Shown here piece after piece: positions 60,771 to 64,000 of a stretch of DNA of 64,000 nt. The stretch comes from Leptolyngbya sp. FACHB-261. GTDB taxonomy: Bacteria; Cyanobacteriota; Cyanobacteriia; FACHB-261. The notes beneath the pieces are model-generated. The model had not been told where the DNA came from and did not search any database. It was given only the letters and a program-made list of their open reading frames with translations. Both the position numbers and the translations under genes were made by a program. The stretch lies in contig NZ_JACJPL010000020.1 of assembly GCF_014696065.1 (NCBI RefSeq), positions 62,001-126,000 of the forward strand. The letters run 5' to 3'. The number at the start of each line of letters is the position of its first letter. Within the stretch, counting starts at the first letter, position 1.

Positions 60771-62486
60771 ATGAGTGATGACAGCCCGGTGCAATTAGCT
60801 GAAGCGGTTGAGGTTTTCTTCTCGTACTCGCACAGAGATGAAGAACTGCGGGACGAACTTGCAAAGCACCTTAGCAATTTGAAGCGACAGGGCATCATTA
60901 CCGATTGGTATGACCGAGAAATTAGCGCGGGGACGGAGCGGACGGTTGAGATTGCTGCCCGTCTGAATTCAGCTCGTATTATTTTGCTTCTGGTTAGCGC
61001 AGATTTTATGGCTTCAGACTACATCCATGATGTTGAGCTGAGGCGAGCAATGGAACGGCATCAGGCTGGTGAGGCGCAGGTTATTCCAGTAATTCTACGT
61101 CCGGTTGATTGGGATGGGGCACCTTTCAGCCGACTTCAACCTTTACCTAAGGACGCTATACCAGTAACCGAGTGGGTGAATCATGATGCTGCATTTAGGG
61201 ATATTGCCCAAGGTATCCGCAATGCTATAAAACCGGGCTCATATACCCCTCTCACAACCAGAAAGCGCAGCTTTTTACCACTGTTTTTGAAGGCTTCCAG
61301 CATAGCAGTTTTGGTGCTTGTACTTCGTTTCTTAGGGATACTACAGCCAGCAGAGTTGTGGACTTTTGATTGCCTAATGCAATTGAGACTGCCTGAGGCA
61401 CAAGATAATCGCCTTTTAATTGTTGAAGTGACGGAGGAGGATGTTAACGCTCAAAAGAAACGCAATGAGCCAATGCAAGGATCTCTTTCTGATATTTCAC
61501 TTAATAACCTCTTAAAGAAATTAGAGAAATACAAACCAAGAGCTATCGGTTTAGATGTCTATCGAGACGAACTTGACTTCCAGCAAAATAATCTTTTTGC
61601 AGTCTGTAAAGCCAGCGATAGTAGTGTAAAGCTACAAGGCAGTGGCCCTCCATCTGGAATCCCAGAATCTAGGGTAGGCTTTAGCGATTTTGTGCCCGAA
61701 GAGGCTCTTCGCCGTCATCTTTTATATCTTGAACCGGAGGCAAGCTCTCTTTGCCAAGCAAGAGATGCTTTTAGCTTGGTGCTCGCACGTCATTACCTAG
61801 AAATAGAAGGTAAGCAGTACTACGATCCTTCGTCAGCAGGGGAGTTGAGAATTGGCGATGTGGTCTTTAAACGACTCCAGCCTTTTACTGGGGGTTATCA
61901 GGGCATAGATGCAGCAGGTTATCAAACGCTGCTCAATTACCGCTCGGCATGCAATCCACGAAATGTCTCCTCCTGCTCCCCTCAAAATATTGCCTTGAGA
62001 GTCACGCTCTCTGATGTTTTGGATCGCAATGTTCTTGACTCGGTGGAAAACTTAAACCAGCGCATTGTTGTCATTGGCGTCACCCATCCTGAATCGGGGG
62101 ATAGCTGGCGTACACCGTACAATGCTGGTTTTGATGGGGATATGCCAGGTGTAGTTATGCAGGCCCAAATGGTGAGCCAGATTTTAAGCGCAGTGCTGGA
62201 CCGCCGACCTTTGTTATGGGTCTGGCCGCAGTGGGGAGAGGCGCTGTGGATTCTGGCTTGGTCTGGGGTGGGAGGAGCACTTGCCTGGTGGGTTCGACCA
62301 TTGTCTCGCTTGGTGGGAGGAAGCGTTGTAGCTCTCTTGATTTTATGGGCAAGCGGTTGGGTGGTTTTGAGTTGTTTTGGTGGCTGGATACCATTGGTCC
62401 CGCCCGCTCTATCTCTAGCGGCAAGTGGATTTTTGATCAGGTTCTATGCTGGTAACCAGAGCCGGTTTTTATCTCCTGAATTATGA
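60771..62486 (+). CDS. TIR-CHASE2 transmembrane protein
   Basis: The 571-residue protein has an N-terminal TIR domain (about 12-150): VEVFFSYSHRDEELRDELAK, DWYDREISAG and LLVSADFMASDYIHDVELRRAM. Glu89 in the last segment aligns with the catalytic glutamate of NAD-cleaving TIRs. One membrane helix follows (about 170-190), then a CHASE2 sensor (about 195-480, LWTFDCLMQLRLPEAQDNRL, KYKPRAIGLDVYRDELDF) and three terminal helices (about 490-560). CHASE2 lies outside the cytoplasm and usually controls kinase or cyclase outputs. An external signal may therefore switch a TIR effector. Overlaps the next gene by four bases. Confidence 0.9.
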   Translation: MSDDSPVQLAEAVEVFFSYSHRDEELRDELAKHLSNLKRQGIITDWYDREISAGTERTVEIAARLNSARIILLLVSADFMASDYIHDVELRRAMERHQAGEAQVIPVILRPVDWDGAPFSRLQPLPKDAIPVTEWVNHDAAFRDIAQGIRNAIKPGSYTPLTTRKRSFLPLFLKASSIAVLVLVLRFLGILQPAELWTFDCLMQLRLPEAQDNRLLIVEVTEEDVNAQKKRNEPMQGSLSDISLNNLLKKLEKYKPRAIGLDVYRDELDFQQNNLFAVCKASDSSVKLQGSGPPSGIPESRVGFSDFVPEEALRRHLLYLEPEASSLCQARDAFSLVLARHYLEIEGKQYYDPSSAGELRIGDVVFKRLQPFTGGYQGIDAAGYQTLLNYRSACNPRNVSSCSPQNIALRVTLSDVLDRNVLDSVENLNQRIVVIGVTHPESGDSWRTPYNAGFDGDMPGVVMQAQMVSQILSAVLDRRPLLWVWPQWGEALWILAWSGVGGALAWWVRPLSRLVGGSVVALLILWASGWVVLSCFGGWIPLVPPALSLAASGFLIRFYAGNQSRFLSPEL

Positions 62487-63268
62487 CTCAGCCCCGATTA
62501 CCTGCCCAGCTTATCTGTGCGTTGGGTTTGGCCCTTGCGAGTCTGATGCTCTCCTTGGCTCCTGCCCAAGCCCAAACTGCCAGATCCCTTAATCTCTTTG
62601 ATCGGATCCGACTGTTGTTCTCGCAACCCTCATCAACCATTGGGGCACCTGCTGGACGTCGTAGAGGCGGGGCGACTCGTGATCAGTGTCCTGATGTAGG
62701 TAACAAAGCACTAACCGCTCTAGTACCGGCTGCGGATACAGGGTTAACTATTGCGCAGTACCCGACCTTTTGGTTCTATGTTCCCTACTCGGCTTCGTTG
62801 CAGCGTCAGGCTGAGTTTGTGCTGTTAGACGAGCGGGAGAATGATGTCTACAAAACTACTTTTCCGTTAGTGGGAACACCGGGAATTGTCAGCATTCGAC
62901 TACCCGAGGCCCGACGACCATTGGAGAGTGGTAAAAAGTACCGCTGGGTGTTCTCGGTAATCTGCAATCCAAGGAACCGCTCAGGAGATGTTGCCGTGAA
63001 TGGCTGGGTTGAGCGAGTTCCCTTGAGCCCTATCCTTAGAAATCGGCTAGCCGCAGCAACAACGCCGCTAGAGCGCGTCTCTATCTACCTCGACCAGAAG
63101 TTGTGGTACGAGACCCTCACGACTGTGGTTGAACTCCAACGCACGGAGCCACGGAATACAGCACTGAAGGCCGAATTGCTACGGGCCATCGGCTTGGCTG
63201 AGCTTGCGTCAGAGCCACTGACTTCCTGCTGCACTCCCCCTGAGCAAACTAGCGGGCGTCAGCAATAG
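62483..63268 (+). CDS. Secreted DUF928 domain protein
   Basis: The 261 residues have a signal peptide (ALASLMLSLAPAQAQT) and a DUF928 domain: GAPAGRRRGGATRDQCP, LTIAQYPTFWFYVPYSASLQ, AEFVLLDERENDVYKTTF, and a helical end TPLERVSIYLDQKLWYETLT. Its ATG overlaps the TIR-CHASE2 stop (ATGA), so translation is coupled. DUF928 proteins are cyanobacterial, periplasmic, of unknown role, and typically sit next to CHAT and CHASE2 genes, as here. It may present a ligand to CHASE2. Confidence 0.9.
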   Translation: MTQPRLPAQLICALGLALASLMLSLAPAQAQTARSLNLFDRIRLLFSQPSSTIGAPAGRRRGGATRDQCPDVGNKALTALVPAADTGLTIAQYPTFWFYVPYSASLQRQAEFVLLDERENDVYKTTFPLVGTPGIVSIRLPEARRPLESGKKYRWVFSVICNPRNRSGDVAVNGWVERVPLSPILRNRLAAATTPLERVSIYLDQKLWYETLTTVVELQRTEPRNTALKAELLRAIGLAELASEPLTSCCTPPEQTSGRQQ

Positions 63269-63284
63269 GGCGGTCCGCACAGTT

Positions 63285-64000
63285 TTATTTCCACTCGCCC
63301 TGAATGATAAAACCGGCCCAGTAGTAAGGGTTTTGCCAGCGCGGGTCTTGAGACATTGAGAGCTGGGCGGCTCTAAGTGCGGCAGTAGGCGGCTGTCTGT
63401 TCTTGAGCATTTCTCGATAGAACCTGGTCATTAGCTCTGCGGTGGCATCATCCTCCACGCTCCACAAACTAACGACTACGCGCTTGGCTCCCGCATACAT
63501 AAAGCCTCGTGTTAGACCAACAAGACCTTCACCCCTGATCTCTTGCCCCAGTCCAGTTCGACAGCCGCTGACTACGACCAGTTCGGCAGGCAGGTTCAGG
63601 TTGAAAATATCCTGCGTAAATAGAAAACTGTCTTGTGCAGTACCTTGTTGATCGACTGAAGACAACGCAATCCCAGAGCGGCCCGGATCTTGATCGTTTA
63701 GTAGGCCATGGGTGGCAAAGTGCACAAAGCGATATTGGCTGAGTCTGCCGCTAGTCACTGTCTCGCGGCTTGCTGCTGGACCGAAGGCTTGAAAGCGTTC
63801 GGATGTAGGGACCAAGGCCAACAACTGATCTGCTTCTACACGGGTTCCTGGTAGGGGTGGAAACTGTTGCGCATCTCGGGAGCTGATCGCTCTGGTTGCT
63901 GTTTCCCTAACTCGCTCATTCCCTTGGCCAAAAACGGGATCTGCCAATACCGCTATGGTTTTGGCAGCGAGGCTACGACCTGCTAAATCGCGTCGGATAA
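63285..64000 (-). CDS. CHAT domain protease, N-terminus beyond the window
   Basis: The frame is open from the right edge to the stop at 63285-63287. It begins IRRDLAGRSLAAKTIAVLADPVFG, typical of CHAT domains. The catalytic histidine is in YRFVHFATHGLLN (codon at 63708-63710) and the cysteine in VVVSGCRTGLGQ (codon at 63561-63563). SVEDDATAELMTRFY and YYWAGFIIQGEW end the domain. CHAT proteins are caspase-like cysteine peptidases; in cyanobacteria they usually follow TPR repeats, which would lie outside. It converges on the DUF928 gene with 16 bases between. Confidence 0.9.
   Translation of the reverse strand, partial: IRRDLAGRSLAAKTIAVLADPVFGQGNERVRETATRAISSRDAQQFPPLPGTRVEADQLLALVPTSERFQAFGPAASRETVTSGRLSQYRFVHFATHGLLNDQDPGRSGIALSSVDQQGTAQDSFLFTQDIFNLNLPAELVVVSGCRTGLGQEIRGEGLVGLTRGFMYAGAKRVVVSLWSVEDDATAELMTRFYREMLKNRQPPTAALRAAQLSMSQDPRWQNPYYWAGFIIQGEWK

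Noticed and set aside
1-64000. tRNA, rRNA and insertion sequences
   Set aside because: I looked for TPsiC-like GGTTCGAATCC words, rRNA cores and transposase motifs on both strands and saw none I could support; a dedicated search could still find divergent cases.

Overview
The window reads as chromosomal DNA of a cyanobacterium, probably filamentous. I infer this from gene content: a PatA/CheY/CheW/MCP/CheA phototaxis operon whose receptor carries cyanobacteriochrome GAF domains, DUF928, CHAT and CHASE2 proteins, HxlR regulators, Uma2 nucleases, a DUF3536-type GH57 enzyme, and calcium-binding RTX repeats. I saw no rRNA, tRNA, CRISPR array or intact insertion sequence.

Bases 1-22,700 are a patchwork of single small genes: glyoxalase-like, MOSC, HNH, methyltransferases, alpha/beta hydrolase, RidA, short-chain dehydrogenase, phosphotransferase, two isochorismatase-like proteins, glutathione transferase, NADAR, azoreductase, EamA exporter, ArfB and NmrA-like. 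Several are paired with divergent HxlR or AraC regulators. The region is decaying. A MOSC gene is duplicated with one copy internally deleted around a G+C-rich HNH gene. A dehydrogenase has an in-frame TGA, an AraC regulator an in-frame TAA, and a flavin reductase a one-base frameshift.

Bases 22,850-31,000 (minus strand) hold a pixGHIJL-like operon. Its receptor has no membrane span: helical/TPR-like N-terminus, two bilin-type GAF domains, HAMP-like linker and MCP signalling domain. This suggests light-directed control of pili-driven motility.

Bases 31,400-46,300 are a cellulose locus: a secreted GH5 cellulase with a CBM2-like tail, a STAS protein, a lipoprotein, a coiled-coil membrane protein, then a four-gene operon of an OprB-like outer-membrane barrel, a periplasmic TPR protein, BcsB and a c-di-GMP-responsive BcsA. 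BcsC is thus split into two genes with the barrel first. A secreted CAP-domain/RTX protein converges on bcsA.

Bases 46,800-60,400 carry two peroxiredoxins, a Uma2 protein beside a 59-residue piece of a type I restriction methylase, a glycogen debranching enzyme translationally coupled to a PLP decarboxylase, a Ca2+/H+ exchanger, and a GH57 glucanotransferase-like enzyme. Two degenerate arrays with an exact 21-base period (50.5 kb and 60.5 kb) both follow a terminator and both translate, in the direction of the flanking genes, as heptads containing Lys-Leu.

The right edge (60,770-64,000) holds a TIR-CHASE2 membrane protein overlapping a secreted DUF928 protein, facing a CHAT protease that runs off the window. 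This is the best candidate for an uncharacterised signalling or defence unit.
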